Below are positions 1 through 12,141 of a DNA stretch of 64,000 nucleotides, piece by piece; position 1 is the first letter of the stretch, and each line of letters starts with the position of its first letter. Position numbers and translations under genes: made by a program. Origin of the DNA: Dryas octopetala. Lineage: Eukaryota; Streptophyta; Magnoliopsida; Rosales; Rosaceae. The notes below the pieces were generated by a model that saw only the letters and a list, made by a program, of their open reading frames with translations, did no database searches and was not told where the DNA came from. The DNA lies in the NCBI GenBank assembly GCA_963921425.1, contig OY992837.1, positions 903,896 through 967,895 on the forward strand, read 5' to 3'.

Positions 1-370
1 AGAACTAAAGACTTTAGCACCTTTCGACCAACAAAACAAAGACTTTAGCACCTACTGACCTACTCCTGTAGGCCACCTCCTTTAGTCCTTATAGGGAGAT
101 TGGGGTTAACCCGCTTCCAAAGAATAAAAGAAACATTTTGAAACTTTTGAAACTAAGGATTTTACCATTGGACACTATCACTAAGTAGGCAAAATTTAGC
201 TCTAAGTACACAGCAAGGAAAAACTTTAAATTAACCCTAAACCCTAAACCCCCCAAAAGAGGGAAAACTATAAATTGCAGATGACAACGAGCTATATATG
301 ATTTTAAAATCAGATTATTCAAGAATAAACTAAGAACTGCAGCTATGAAGATGCATCATTGACAGTACAG
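1..370. other. 3' flank of pTAC3, no gene
   Basis: This is AT-rich sequence downstream of the pTAC3 stop codon. The only structure seen is a short telomere-like run (separate entry). Open frames here are short and resemble nothing known. It probably holds the pTAC3 3' UTR and polyadenylation region. Confidence 0.5.
233..252 (+). repeat. Short telomere-like repeat (CCCTAAA units)
   Basis: Two and a half tandem copies of the plant telomere unit CCCTAAA, followed by a C run. It lies just beyond the 3' end of pTAC3. It is too short to be a telomere; it is either a telo-box-like regulatory string or a small interstitial telomeric repeat. Confidence 0.6.
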
Positions 371-3300
371 TCAGGTTGTCCGCCTAGCAGAAATCACCCT
401 GTCCAAGGTCTCGTCTGGGACTGTGATTCCAGTAGTCTCCATGTCTGCAACAATTGCAACAGCTGCATCTACCTCCCCAAGATCAATACACAGCGAGATG
501 ATTTCGTCATAAAGGGGACTGCGAAAAATGAGAACAAAATAAGATGTGAAACAAAACAAGATCTCCAATAAATGGAATCAAAGCAGCTTTTGGCAAACAC
601 AATTTGTGTGGGAATGCATCTCTTGTTTGTTAGGCATATTTAAGCAAGCATACATCTCCATCTCCATATCTCTTGTTAATTTAAAAGTTCCCAATTCAAA
701 ATGTATATGTTGTAAACCATCCTCTGTGATCCTGCAACTTATTAAAGCTACTGAATCAAATTTCAAATCACCATCAGGATGGGAATCGTGGTCCTTGTTT
801 ATATCATCTCCCATTTTCTTCTTTGTTTTTATTTTCATCTTCCTCATATTACCAAACATGGTCTTACCTGCCAAATACATAACCAAGACTATGTGTTGTC
901 TGTAAGATCTTCAAGAAAGCTGATGGTAGAGGAGCCCTCGCTGCTGCACGCAAAATCATGGCACAGTCCCCAATTGTCGGTGTTCCACCCAATTCTATCA
1001 CCTGAAATGAAGTCCAGTAATTCTTCAGATTAGGAACAGTAAATGATAAATGTATATACTATTCCAAGCTCATTAAGAAATGGCCGGCATTCCTTTGCTC
1101 ATTGCTTAAGTCATAAAGGGGTTGTGACAGCCCCATAGTTTCCAAATGCTCTTCCAAAAGACATCAGTCCCTAAAATAATCTCAAGGCACAGTAATATAA
1201 AAGTTGAAAAACAAAAACAAAAATCAAGAAATTTATAAACCTCTCTACATGTTCTCCTCAACATTTTCCTCCCCCACTTTACAAAATTTTGCATCATAAG
1301 GAAAACTGACAAACAAGGAATTTTTTGAAGACTTCATTGAGGTAATCCATCAAATTGGTCATATATTTTAACTCACTTCTGGTAATCTAGAATGAATTGT
1401 TAAATTTTTTGTACAAAGGATCAGAATCTGTGAAGCACAGAAAATACATAACAGTTAATGAGAAGAAAATGAAAATAGCATTGCAAGTGAATAATGGAGT
1501 ACATTATACACATATAAGAACTTGCCTTCATCATAACTTTAATTGCCAACTCAACTTCCCACTCCTGTGACCATTTTCTAGGAGGTCTGTTCTTCAATTC
1601 TCTTTCCCATGTCCAACCCCAAGCATCAGCTAATGTATACATGTCAGATACATCAAAAACTTTCCTTTTCCTTAACTCCTTAAATGCCTCAACTATATCC
1701 TCAGGAAACCAGTCATCATCATCATCGTTCTGCATCCATAAACAAAATGTGTATAAATATATACAAAACTACTAAGAAGGATTAAAATAAATAGGTAATG
1801 ATTTAAAAAAAAAAGAAGAAGGGTGGCATGGCATCTCACTTAGTAAATTCTATTACTGTCACCAAGACCTGTGATTGAATCTCTCCCCCCCCTCCCCCCC
1901 CCACACCAAGGTACAGAGAATTATAAGATGGGAGAGGGCTACGTCCCATTCTTTAGAATCATAGGCATAGGCCCAAAAGGCCTCCACTAGACCCAAAAAA
2001 TAGAGACAAACCATTGACAATTCAGACATTTCACTCGCTAACAGCACTCTAGCCTCATATTTGTCATATATATTGCATGAGAGGTGACTAGAACTAAGTC
2101 ATAAAATTTCTTGTTCCCTATCCAAAACAAAAAAAAAACATAAGAGACTTGTTTGAAAAACGTAGAAAAATTAAGTTTGATGAGGTGCCTCTATACTTCA
2201 TACCCTCGGGAAAAAAATGTAAAACATAAGTAAAACTATAATGCCATACGTCAGCTGATAATCGAGAAGCTCTTCTCCTTGACTTTTTAGATGTTGTACT
2301 TGTTTGATCAGAATCTTTCAACAACTGTACTCCAATCATTTGGAGAGGCTTCTTAGCTTCAATTTCCTTTTCCTTAACCCTCTCTACATCTTGTCTCTCA
2401 GCTTGTTCTACCTCTACCTCTACCTCCTCTTCCTCCTCCCCCTCCTCATCATCAACATCATCGTCATCGTCATCATCATCATCAAGATCATCAGCTTCAG
2501 CCTCATCATCTTCAACCTCTTTTGCAACATCTACAACACTGACACTATCTGAGACATCCAGAGGTTCAAATTTTGCAACATCTAGTGGCTTTTCCTGATC
2601 ACTACTGAAGCCTTCTCCAAGGAAACGACGCTTCCAGAACTCTGTATTTCCTTCTTCCAGCTTGATCCGTGAGATTAGTTCATCCAGCTCTTCATCAACC
2701 TGTGAGATCAGATTTGATTATCAGTACAGAGTGAACACTCAAGTGCAGCCAAAAGGGGGGAAAATTCTTGCAGAGATGTGTAACCCCGCCAACAGGAAGA
2801 ACACAAGCAGGAAAAAATAAAATAAAATAAATAAATAAATAAATAACCTCTTCTTCCTCCTCCTCCACAGGAGGAACCCAGAGGGGTCGACCACGAGAGC
2901 GATTTATTCTCCTTGCTTTTTGGACACGCTGGTAAAGAACATTTCTAGTACCATCAGTTGGCAGACCTTGTGCTTCTAGTTCTTCCTTCAATTCAGATAC
3001 TACCATCTTACTAGCAGCTTTGGGCTTTAAAACACTCTGGTCAGGACCCTTTATAATTTTCATTAACCTCATCTCCACTCTAATATAATCTGTTTCAGAT
3101 GCATCTCCTAAAGCTGCAATTCCTTCATTCCGTAACACTCTCAAAAGCTTTCTATTGTGTATCTTCCAATCCTCAAGACACCTTTGCTTGAGCGAGGTTT
3201 CCATAGGGTTTGAATATATAAACCCAGCAGCATCAGGATCTAGTGGAGTTTTCCCTCTTCGAGGCACCCATCGCTTGCGCTCACCTGTAAGCCCACCCTC

Positions 3301-6300
3301 TGCAATGTACCTGATTCATGTACAAATCAGTCAACACACCAACAAGGTTAACATCATTTTTCTTTTTTTGATCGTCAATGCAAACTATAGTAGATTAACT
3401 ACAAGTAAATAGAAACAAGAAAAGGGGAGAGAGGGTGAGTGGGAGCCAAAATCTGCTCATTAACTCATTACTTCCTCTTTCCCCCTTCTACTGTAGAACT
3501 GGATGAACAAAAAGACTTGCAGCAACTGGAGTACCTATTAACACACACATGACACACCCACACACACACCTGGCCATGTAATCAATCTCATGTCCAAGTT
3601 CAGCTTCCTCTTGCAAAGGTTCAATCCATGAACTCACCAGTGTCCGGTACTTTCTGCTCAAAATCATGGCTCGTGGTGGAATTGGTTGGTTGTCTTTGGT
3701 CATAGCTTCTAAAGCTTCTACTAACTCAACAATTCTTCCTGGAAACAAACATATCCATTAATCAAATCAATGGGGTCTTAGTAAAGTCTAAGAATGAAAG
3801 ATCCATAATATGGGTCAAAAAAGCATACAAAATATTGTATGAGCCTAACAGGTCAACCAAGATATCAATAGCAGCATGCAACAAAATTTTGGTAGGTTAC
3901 TGACACCACAAGTCAACACAGTGAATTTTTAGAAAAGCTAGGATCCAACATCACTTGCACAAATCCTTACACTTGCACAAATCCTTATACATCACATGAT
4001 CCATAAAGAAAATTCAATAGTTTTTGTTAACAATTCTCCAAAACTTGTTTGATATAAAAATGGAAGAGCTACTACTACAACTACTACACAGAGAATGAGA
4101 GGAAGAAATGAGATTACGCTTGTTATGAAGATAAATGAAACATATGTATACCTTCTCGACATAAAGCTCGAAGATACAAAGACAGAGGGTCCTCAAAGTT
4201 TCCTTCATTATGTAAAACTTTTGTTCCCCCTTCAACATTTTTGAGGGCACGAAAATGCCGTATTGCCTCTCTTACTACACAATACTTGGTGAAGCACTCA
4301 ACTAACAACCTGAACATCAAGGTAAACATATTTCAAAAGAAAGGAAAAGGGAAAAATAAAGAAGAAATATACAATGCTAACATAAGATGTTGGTTGAACT
4401 TGAGAATGTCTCTGCCCCAAAGGAAATGGAACTTTTGAGATAACAAAACTATAAAAAATACACTGTTTGGTAGCCAAAGCTCAACAATTAATCAAAGTAG
4501 ATAGTCCACATTGGCTAACAAATGTCTTTTTAAATAGCACATTGGGCCTTTACAGTACTGGACTCAATTCCAGATATACCTTCAGCCCAGATTATAGCAT
4601 TGTTCTAGTTAGGGCTAGTGTGGGTCTCACAACTCCAAGAATGACAAGGTAAAAAGAGTCTTTCGTGGGTTAGAAATCTCTAATTAAAATGTTTCAAGTG
4701 CATTTTTAAATATCTTGGGAGATTAAAAAGACTAAGAAAAAAACAAATGATACACCACCAACTTTTACATAATTAATAAAATATACAAAATGCTTACGCA
4801 TAGGTTTTCACATTAGGCTGCAAACGCTTGTGGTCTTCAACCATCATGCCAAGTAACTCAGCAACATCTTGCACTCTACAAATCATATTGAACCCCAATG
4901 TTATGACAAATATAAAAACAGAAAACACAGTGGATTGAAATCTTTAAGTCTAAACAACTTAAGAAGTTGAAATTCCAAAGCATAGGATAAAAAAATAAAA
5001 AAATAAATTTTGAAATTAAATGGACAGCTGGAATTACTTATGTGCTACAGAAACTACCTATCATACGATTCAGCTCTGGTATATGCTTGGATCACCCAAT
5101 TATATGTCTCCGTGTCAGGTTTCATGTATTCTGTTTTGTAAAGAAAACTATGAGTATAAACCCTGAAGAACAGAAAACAAAGGATTCTGAGAAGAATTAA
5201 ACTTGAATAAACATAGATCTAACTCTGCAGCAAGTAATATATAACTCAATTTCACAATCTACAACTATAATAAACCACATAAGCTCTTAGAAAGGTTCCT
5301 TCAATATGGACCAAAATTAACAGAAGCCAAATTTATGGTTATGAGAATGAGTGTGACACATGGACTAACTCAATGCTAAATTACATAAGGCTAGTGCATT
5401 CTTCTACACACAAGATGGAAAAAAGAAATAAGCATTCCTAAAGTCAAATACTGAATAATTTTAACACAGCTGATTATCAATGCTTAATCATAAGAAGATT
5501 AATAGCTTACAGGAAATTGTTAATAAAGATACAAGCACTAAAAGATTAAAAAAACAAAATAACTAACCTTCTCCATACTCCATGTTCTCAAACGTAGCAA
5601 ATGCTATTTCTGGAATTCCACAAGTAGCCTATATCATTCAAAGGAAAGAAAAATATCAGGCTGACAAGAGAACCTATGATAGTAAACAACTAGGTAAAGA
5701 TGCTTGCAATAATTTACTAGCAACATGTAAACATTTCATACCAACAGGTCTAAATATTTCAAATCAAACATGTTCACTTTCTTTAAACTGTTTTAAAGAG
5801 GATATTAACCCAAGAAAAATTGCTAAATGGATATTATTTGCAGATAAAGTAAGCAAAAAACAACACGTTCAGAAAAGGTCACCTGCACACTAAGAAGACA
5901 ATTGAAATGGAACGTTGTCGCCATCCGCCCAGCGGCCTCCATTTCATAAGCAATTTCTAAGGCATTAGAATGATCCCCAACTTTACAGTCTTCCACTATA
6001 AGAAGATCATAGACCTCATCAGTAGCTCTGAGCCCACCTTTGGCACCCTTCAAGAACACTTTGTTGGCATCTTCCAAATGGTGGGTCCGAATAAGCTCCT
6101 CTGTTCACAAACTCAAATAAGATATCCTAACATTTGAAGCAATGGACAACAACGTGCAACTTATTATTATGATTTAGGAGCAACAGGGTGAAGTTTGTAC
6201 CAACAAGAAGAAGCCAAGCTTGGCGAATGTCATAATGTAATTTCTCCATAGCCGCAAGAATTTCTAATCCCCTTGTAGCACGACCCTTGGAACCAAACAA

Positions 6301-6848
6301 TCGAATCAACGCAATGAATGTTTCGTGGAGAGGGCGAAGCCCCGCACTCAACTCCCTTCTCAATGATTGCATCTTCCATTCACAATTCCACATAGCAACG
6401 GTCAGTAATTCAAATCCCAAATGAAAGAGAGAACATTATTTTTAGAAATTAGGGGAAATATAAATTTAAATAAAAGAGAATGTACCGCGGCCTCGGTGTC
6501 GCCGTTGAGAGCGTGAGCGACGATCAAGCCGTGGAAGGAGCGAGGGCCGGGGCTGAGACCGGCGGCAACCATGTCGTATATAACGTCGGCGACTCCATTG
6601 GCGTCGCGGTTTCGAGCGCGGCCCATGAGCTCCTCCATGAAGGTGAAGCGGAGGCTCCTCTCGGCTGCGGAGGAGGAGGAGGAGGAGCCATCGTCTCCCT
6701 TGAGCTGCTTCTTCTTCCTTCGGGTTCGCTTCTCTGGGGCTGAGACCGCGGATGCGCGTACGACGAGGGAGGTAGTGTCGTTTGGGGATTTGAATTTGCA
6801 GGGGAAGAAGGTAGGGAATGAATTCAAGGAGAGGAGGAGAGTGGACAT
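371..6848 (-). CDS. PTAC3: Plastid transcriptionally active chromosome 3 (pTAC3), SAP/PPR protein
   Basis: Predicted subunit associated with the plastid-encoded RNA polymerase and nucleoid, needed for chloroplast transcription. I assign 13 exons in transcription order: 6848-6486, 6372-6201, 6100-5883, 5628-5568, 5130-5058, 4875-4798, 4309-4152, 3738-3570, 3310-2848, 2699-2250, 1729-1526, 1001-868, 518-371. Phases close to 897 codons (896 aa), close to the Arabidopsis length of about 910. The N-terminus is Ser/Thr/Arg-rich, like a transit peptide. PPR-like helical repeats follow to about residue 430, then a SAP DNA-binding motif at about 532-566 (KMVVSELKEELEAQGLPTDG), a very acidic D/E stretch encoded by exon 10, and a conserved WFPED...WGWTWE block. 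Exon 11 ends at a GC donor. Identity rests on strong remembered similarity along the whole length. Neighbour order matches Arabidopsis At3g04260-At3g04290. Confidence 0.95.
1002..1525 (-). other. PTAC3: GC-AG intron 11 of pTAC3
   Basis: On the minus strand exon 11 ends AAG followed by gcaagt, the textbook GC-type 5' splice site. The next exon begins after ttcag at 1001. Both exons are in phase 0, and the joined protein (...VMMK then VIELGG...) matches pTAC3. No GT donor at this junction keeps the conserved sequence. Confidence 0.85.
2400..2500 (-). repeat. PTAC3: Coding triplet repeats for the acidic tract of pTAC3
   Basis: The plus strand shows runs of CTC/TCC and ATC/GTC triplets that read as Glu- and Asp-rich codons in pTAC3 exon 10. 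A similar triplet run at about 6670-6700 encodes a six-serine stretch in exon 1. Both are inside frame and could vary in length without frameshift. Confidence 0.7.
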
Positions 6849-7471
6849 TTGAGTGCATAAGCGGGGGTGATGCAGTGAGTGGATAAGGTATTAAGGCGGG
6901 TGCTTTTCTGTTGATGGTTTAAGGGGTTCAAGAGCGGCTGAGCGGGAGGGGGTTTAAGTTTAACTGTTTTTTCTTTTATAAAATCAAGGGGTTTAACTGT
7001 TTTTTACCACACATTACAAAGTCACAAAAAGTGAGGGATTTTTCAATTTTGGTAAGAAAATTGAGGGGGTTTTCAATTTTGAAATTGGATCTAATTAACC
7101 TCATATCGGATCTCATTTGTCTGATAATAGGAGAATGAAATACAATTTACAAGAAATATTTACGTATACATATAAATTAAAGATTTGCATTCCTAAAATA
7201 CATAATTAATTAAGAATCAAATATAAAAAATCAAAAGGACAAAATCAAACACTAATTAGTAATTAATGAGACCTTAGTCTTATTAACTATGGATCTCCAT
7301 ATATACTCTAAAAATTAAGAAAAGTAAAGTTGCGTTGATATGTTTAGAATAAAGTCAGATAAAATTGATTTTTCATTAATTATATCCATCAGAATTTAGA
7401 ATTTATGAAATTCATTTACTTATATCATCAAAGTAACAAACACATTCATTGTTCAATAGGAAATAATGAAA
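6849..7471. promoter_or_regulatory. Upstream region of pTAC3
   Basis: Gene-free region before the pTAC3 start. It contains a repeated short string (gtttaactgttttttt-like, twice near 6957-7006) and a second pair (ttttcaattttg, twice near 7040-7082). No clear TATA box was found. It presumably contains the pTAC3 promoter and 5' UTR. Confidence 0.4.
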
Positions 7472-7479
7472 GCGTACAC

Positions 7480-8174
7480 TAGGGGTGTGTTTCGGACGAA
7501 TCGGATCGAAAATAGAGTGTTCTAATTTCAATTCAAAAAATTTCAGAATGAAATTTCTATTCCAAAAATCGGAATTTCAACATCTCATTCCAATTCAGAA
7601 TTTTCGAATTTCTCAAAATTTTCGAATTTTTTTGAAATATCACATTTTCGAAACTTTCGAATAAAAATTCGAAATTTTCAGATAAAAAATCAGAATCTTC
7701 ACGTTACTTTTTGTTATTAGTAAAAATAAATTAAAAAAATTAGTAATTACACGTACAAAAAATGTAGATGTTTTTGTTAGCATTTATGTTATTATGATAC
7801 ACATATATTTATAATATACATATGTTTATATTAATAGTATTAGTTATTTTTTTTTAATATATATGTATGTGTATATTTGAAACAAATAACAAATTAATGA
7901 AACATATAGTAAAAAACTAAATAAATAATATAATATTAATATAAATACGGAATAAATTGGCATAATTTCAAAAATATCGAATCGGAATGCCTTTAAAAAA
8001 TTTCGGATCGGAATTCGAATTTAATCGAAACTTACAAATACATTCCAATTCCAATCCTATTTTTTCGGAATTCGGCATATTCGGATTTCGGATTTGATTC
8101 TGACATTCCAAAATTGGTTATTTTCAAATTGGAATCGGTGGGATTCGAATTTTCCAATCCAAATCACACTCCTA
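7480..8174. mobile_element. Non-autonomous hAT-type DNA transposon
   Basis: A 695-bp element bounded by terminal inverted repeats. The left end starts TAGGGGTGTGTTTCGGA; the reverse complement of the right end starts TAGGAGTGTGATTTGGA (14 of 17 match). It is flanked by an exact 8-bp direct duplication GCGTACAC at 7472-7479 and 8175-8182. An 8-bp target duplication and TAGGG-type ends are characteristic of the hAT superfamily. The interior is AT-rich with many TTCGAA/TTTCGGA motifs and has no transposase frame, so it must move in trans. Confidence 0.9.
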
Positions 8175-8381
8175 GCGTACACACAAAGACGACGAATGAA
8201 TCACATTATATATATGTACGCTATAGTCCAAATCTTTGTGGCCCTTTTTTTTTTTTTTTTTTTGAGAAAATTAACTAAAACCTTACAAGCACCACTACAG
8301 AGATCAAAGTAACAAAAAAGACTTGAAAATAAAAGGAAAAGCACAAATCCAAAGGCGGTCGATGTTGTAATTGGAGCTCGA

Positions 8382-8936
8382 TCATGAACCAAATCGATCT
8401 AGTTGAAGGACGGAGGTAATGCTTTCAGCAGTTAGAGGCTTTGCATAACATGCATTTGCACCTGCTTCAATGAAAACTCGTTTTGCATAATCCAGATCAC
8501 ATGAAGTGACTTCCACGATCATCCCAGTGAAACCCAAGCTTCTTAGTTCCTTTGTTGCCTACAACATTCAGTCAACCATTTGTCATGCATATTAATTAAA
8601 TTTAAAAAAAAAAATTTAATGTTACTATTTAGGATCTCAATATAAATTATTAAAGATATAATCATGAAAATCGTTCAATAAATCAACCTCAGGTCCAGTC
8701 ATGATAGGCATCTCCATGTCCATAAGAATGAGATCAAAAGTAGTCCCAAAACGATAGAGATTAACTGCTTGTTTCCCATCCTCTGCAACTTGAGTTTGTA
8801 TATGACAACATTTAAAACGTTTTAAAAGCGCATTATAGCACATCCGAGTGACAGAGTCATCGTCCACAATCAGCACCGAAATTTTCTTGACACCATCCTT
8901 TACATTTTCCATATGATCGATCTTTTGATGAGTCAT
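8382..8936 (-). CDS. Type-C two-component response regulator, ARR22/ARR24-like
   Basis: Stand-alone receiver domain protein that would accept phosphate from histidine phosphotransfer proteins of the cytokinin-type phosphorelay and, lacking an output domain, act as a phosphate sink. Two exons: 8936-8688 and 8558-8382, joined in phase 0, 141 aa from MTHQ. Receiver hallmarks are complete: acidic cluster VDDD (residues 25-27), phospho-acceptor Asp73 in LILMDMEMP, Thr101 in EVTS, and Lys123 in YAKPL. The start is uncertain: Met codons at 8945 and 8912 are also in frame. ARR22 is 142 aa and also nearly all receiver. It sits between pTAC3 and a LTL1-type lipase as in Arabidopsis, supporting orthology to At3g04280. 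Confidence 0.88.
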
Positions 8937-10348
8937 GTAGAACAAAATATTGTGTTATAGCCTATCTATATCTATTTAAGTTAAGGATCCTCTCCTAATA
9001 CATTTTCATCCTAAATTTCTAAATTTTGTGTTACTTTCCAAGTTTATAACCTCTAAAGTTGTACTTTTAAATTACTGATTACATCATTAATGACATCTAT
9101 ATTTTCATCGTGTAGAACAAAATCTAATATATTGATTCACACATTCTTTTGAGATTTCATATCTCTAAAAGGTGATTTCTCTTTGTTAAACCTGTACGGA
9201 ATATATGAAAAAGAAACCTTGCATTTGTACTTTACATTCTGCAAAATGTTAATTTGTGACTTCCCTAAACCCATTATCTATCATTCTCAGTGACTTTAAA
9301 ATGCTGGGGACACTGGCCTGAGCAATGCACCACATTTTTAAATAAGCCATTTCCAGATTCCTCACCTGCAAAATGTTGTTTTAAGAGCTTACTAAGATTT
9401 TTTTTTTTTTTTTTGCATACAATAATTTGAAGATATAGCTTAAATGCACCCAGCGTGTTGTGTCAAACAAAGGACAAGTCAACCAGGATGCCTTGAGTTT
9501 GTTGGCAAAAGCATTGAGCTCATAAACTAATTTAATCCAAATTATCCCTCACGATTGCTCAAAAGTTCTCTGTCATCTGAACAATTTTGTTGTAATTAAG
9601 AGAACTTTTTGCTTAAATGAAGTTTGAAACCTTTCATTGGACTATTGGAGGGCATCTTTATGAGGAAGGCCTTTTCAGCCCATTTCATTATCAGCCTATT
9701 TTATCTCTTAACCCGAGGTTGGTGATTTGGGCCTCAACCCAACCCAAACTGACCTGTGCACACCCCTTTTTTATAAGAGTCATCATGTATATATGTATGG
9801 AGTGGACTGCAATATTAATACATAAGTGTGCAATTGGCCTAGGCAAGGATGTTCAGTTTCCTAGAAAATTAGAAATAACACCAACGTAATTGTCTACCAT
9901 AAAATTTGAGTTCCGGGAATAGTCGTTTTTTTCTTTTTAAAGAAGTTTGGAGATATTAGTTGATTTTACACTGTCAGCATATCTGTATCCAAGCAACATA
10001 GGTTAAGATCAGTAAATTTACAAAATTTAAAATAAAACCAGAGAATGAAGACTCAGTGGAAGTAATTATTGTGAGTTTGACATTATTACTTAAAAGACAG
10101 ATAAAATCTGGTCAATGTTTACCCATCAACCACTACAAAATAAAGTAACTGGCCTCGGAAGCTCAGTTTTACACTTTTACTAGACATTAATTCCAACACA
10201 CACAGAAATATGAATCATAGTATTTAGCTAGCATGGCATGCAACACACACATCTAGTATATATAAATATTAATTGAAGTCCTCATCCATATATAGTTTCA
10301 AAATGGAATGGAAATCAAGACAAATAATCTTTTGGATCTACTCTTGAT
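8937..10348. other. Intergenic, no gene seen
   Basis: AT-rich sequence between the response regulator and the first GDSL gene. There is a T-run near 9400-9414. Only short unsupported frames occur. It should contain the regulator's promoter and the lipase 3' UTR. Confidence 0.5.
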
Positions 10349-12011
10349 CTAGGTCCTGGAATCCATAGCCAAGATGGTGCTGAGATTCATGGGGTCCATG
10401 TACTTGGTAGAGCCTGTCAAGATGTTCTGAACAATCAATCTGTTTGCTTTTTCTGTTGGATGAAATGCATCCCAAAATGCGTATAGGTTTCTGTTGGGGC
10501 ACAAGTTTGAGGCCACAGTGCACAGTCCTATCCCATTGAAAGGTCCTTGCCCACAGCATGCAACCTTTGATGTAACAAATCCTGTACAAACCAATCAAGC
10601 ATGTCAATAACGACTTTGGGGAGGCCAAAAACATTATAATACATTCCCAAGTGAACACGAACACGAACACGAACACCATAATTCTTAATGTTGGATCATA
10701 TATAGTTTAGTATGCATACCAAATGCTTGAGGGTTATCGACGAAATCATTGCGGGACTGCTGTGTGTTGGCAGCAATGAAGACATCAGCACCAAGTTGAC
10801 TGTTGAGTCCTTTTAGCATCTGAACAAGTTGGGGGTTGTACAAAGCGGCAGCACGTTGCAACTCAGGTGCGCATTGACCATTCCTGCCTCGCTGGGCCAA
10901 TTCCGCTGGAACGCACCCCAGAGGTCCTGTACCTGTCACCAAAACTCTGCGTACTCCCAGGTCATATAGACTCTGAAAAATGACACATTATATAATCAAT
11001 TAGCAACAAACGTACACTTACATTGCATAATTAAGTCAATAATTAAATTTAAGCGGTTACTTAATTACCAAAAGAAGTTTTCTGAACTCGGTTATGAGAA
11101 ATTTGACATAATCTGGCAGATTATATTGGCGAGATCTTGCAGAGAAAGGCACTAAATAGTAGTTGTTCACAAAGTCATTGCCACCTACAGTGAGGAGAAC
11201 AAGTGCTTGGTTTACAAGTTGCTTGGTCTGTTGAGGTCCAATAAGGGCACTGACCCTTTGCTGGTATTGCTTAAAGTATTCCAATTGCCTGTACATTCTG
11301 ATTATGTTGATCTGAAAAAATTCACATGCATTCATTTAACAACTTCTAGGAGTCAATTTCTTGTTGGCAATAATTTCATCATGAAGCTAGGCATTTAGAA
11401 ATTTGAGTTCGTCTAACAAATCTAAACTTTACTGTTAAAAAATGAACCCGGCCTACAAATTCTTACTAAAGATTTTTACCCCAAAATTGAGGTTGTAAAA
11501 GTAATTAGAACTTACAAACTGAACACCAGTGTCATTGAGGATTCCAATGCCAGCAGAAGCAAAGTTGGCACCAACTAGTAGCCTTTGTCCAGTGAGCTGA
11601 GGACTCAAGTATGGCAATGTAGGTTCTGCACCAAGTTGTTCACCTGCATATACACACACAGAGACAAGCATTTTAAGTCAATTTTGTGTATACACACACA
11701 CATTGACACATACATATAAAGAAGAAACAGAGTAGGAATTTTAAGTAAACCCAACTGATAAAGTCAGGAATGTTGCGGCCATTGGAGAAACGGCCAGTGG
11801 GTCGACCAGTTGGATAGTCAATGCCATAAGGGGGAGAGTCAGCTCGAGCAGTGGTTGCAAGGTAGTTGTTGTTGCCATTGTCAACCAGTGAGTCTCCAAA
11901 CACAAAAAAGGCCCTAGCCTCAGCTTGGGTACTGAAACTACCCAATGCCATGAGTACTACTAGACCAACAATGTTCACCATTAAAGAACCCAAAACCAAT
12001 GAACTAGCCAT
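10349..12011 (-). CDS. GDSL esterase/lipase, At5g33370/LTL1-like (copy 1)
   Basis: Secreted SGNH-family hydrolase likely acting on ester bonds of lipids or cuticle and wall polymers. Five exons: 12011-11756, 11643-11516, 11311-11069, 10972-10720, 10581-10349; frame closes at 370 aa. A hydrophobic signal peptide covers about residues 1-32. Block I is [11 protein letters not shown] with nucleophile Ser41; the GGND block III motif is in exon 3; block V reads [12 protein letters not shown] with Asp331 and His334, so the catalytic set is intact. An in-frame Met eight codons upstream (12035) is an alternative start. The next gene upstream (14.8-17.1 kb) is a tandem duplicate with identical lengths for exons 2-5. 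A GAACAC microsatellite lies in intron 4 (about 10651-10678). Substrate is not predictable from sequence. Confidence 0.93.
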
Positions 12012-12131
12012 GGAGTTGGGTCTGAAAGTAAACAAAAAGAAAAAAACGAAGAAGCTCGAGTATTATATCTTATCTATGCTTGAGCAATGAGCTTGGGTGG
12101 ATGTTTGAATAGATCAGATATCAGAGGTGGT

Positions 12132-12141
12132 CTTATATATA
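12132..12141 (-). promoter_or_regulatory. Probable TATA box of GDSL copy 1
   Basis: Minus-strand reading gives TATATATAAG about 120 bp upstream of the start codon, a normal plant distance for TATA plus 5' leader. Confidence 0.6.

Noticed and set aside
6466-6858. Alternative minus-strand and plus-strand frames over pTAC3 exon 1
   Set aside because: They are out-of-frame readings of the GC-rich exon; the Arg- and Leu-rich composition and lack of homology contrast with the clear pTAC3 frame.
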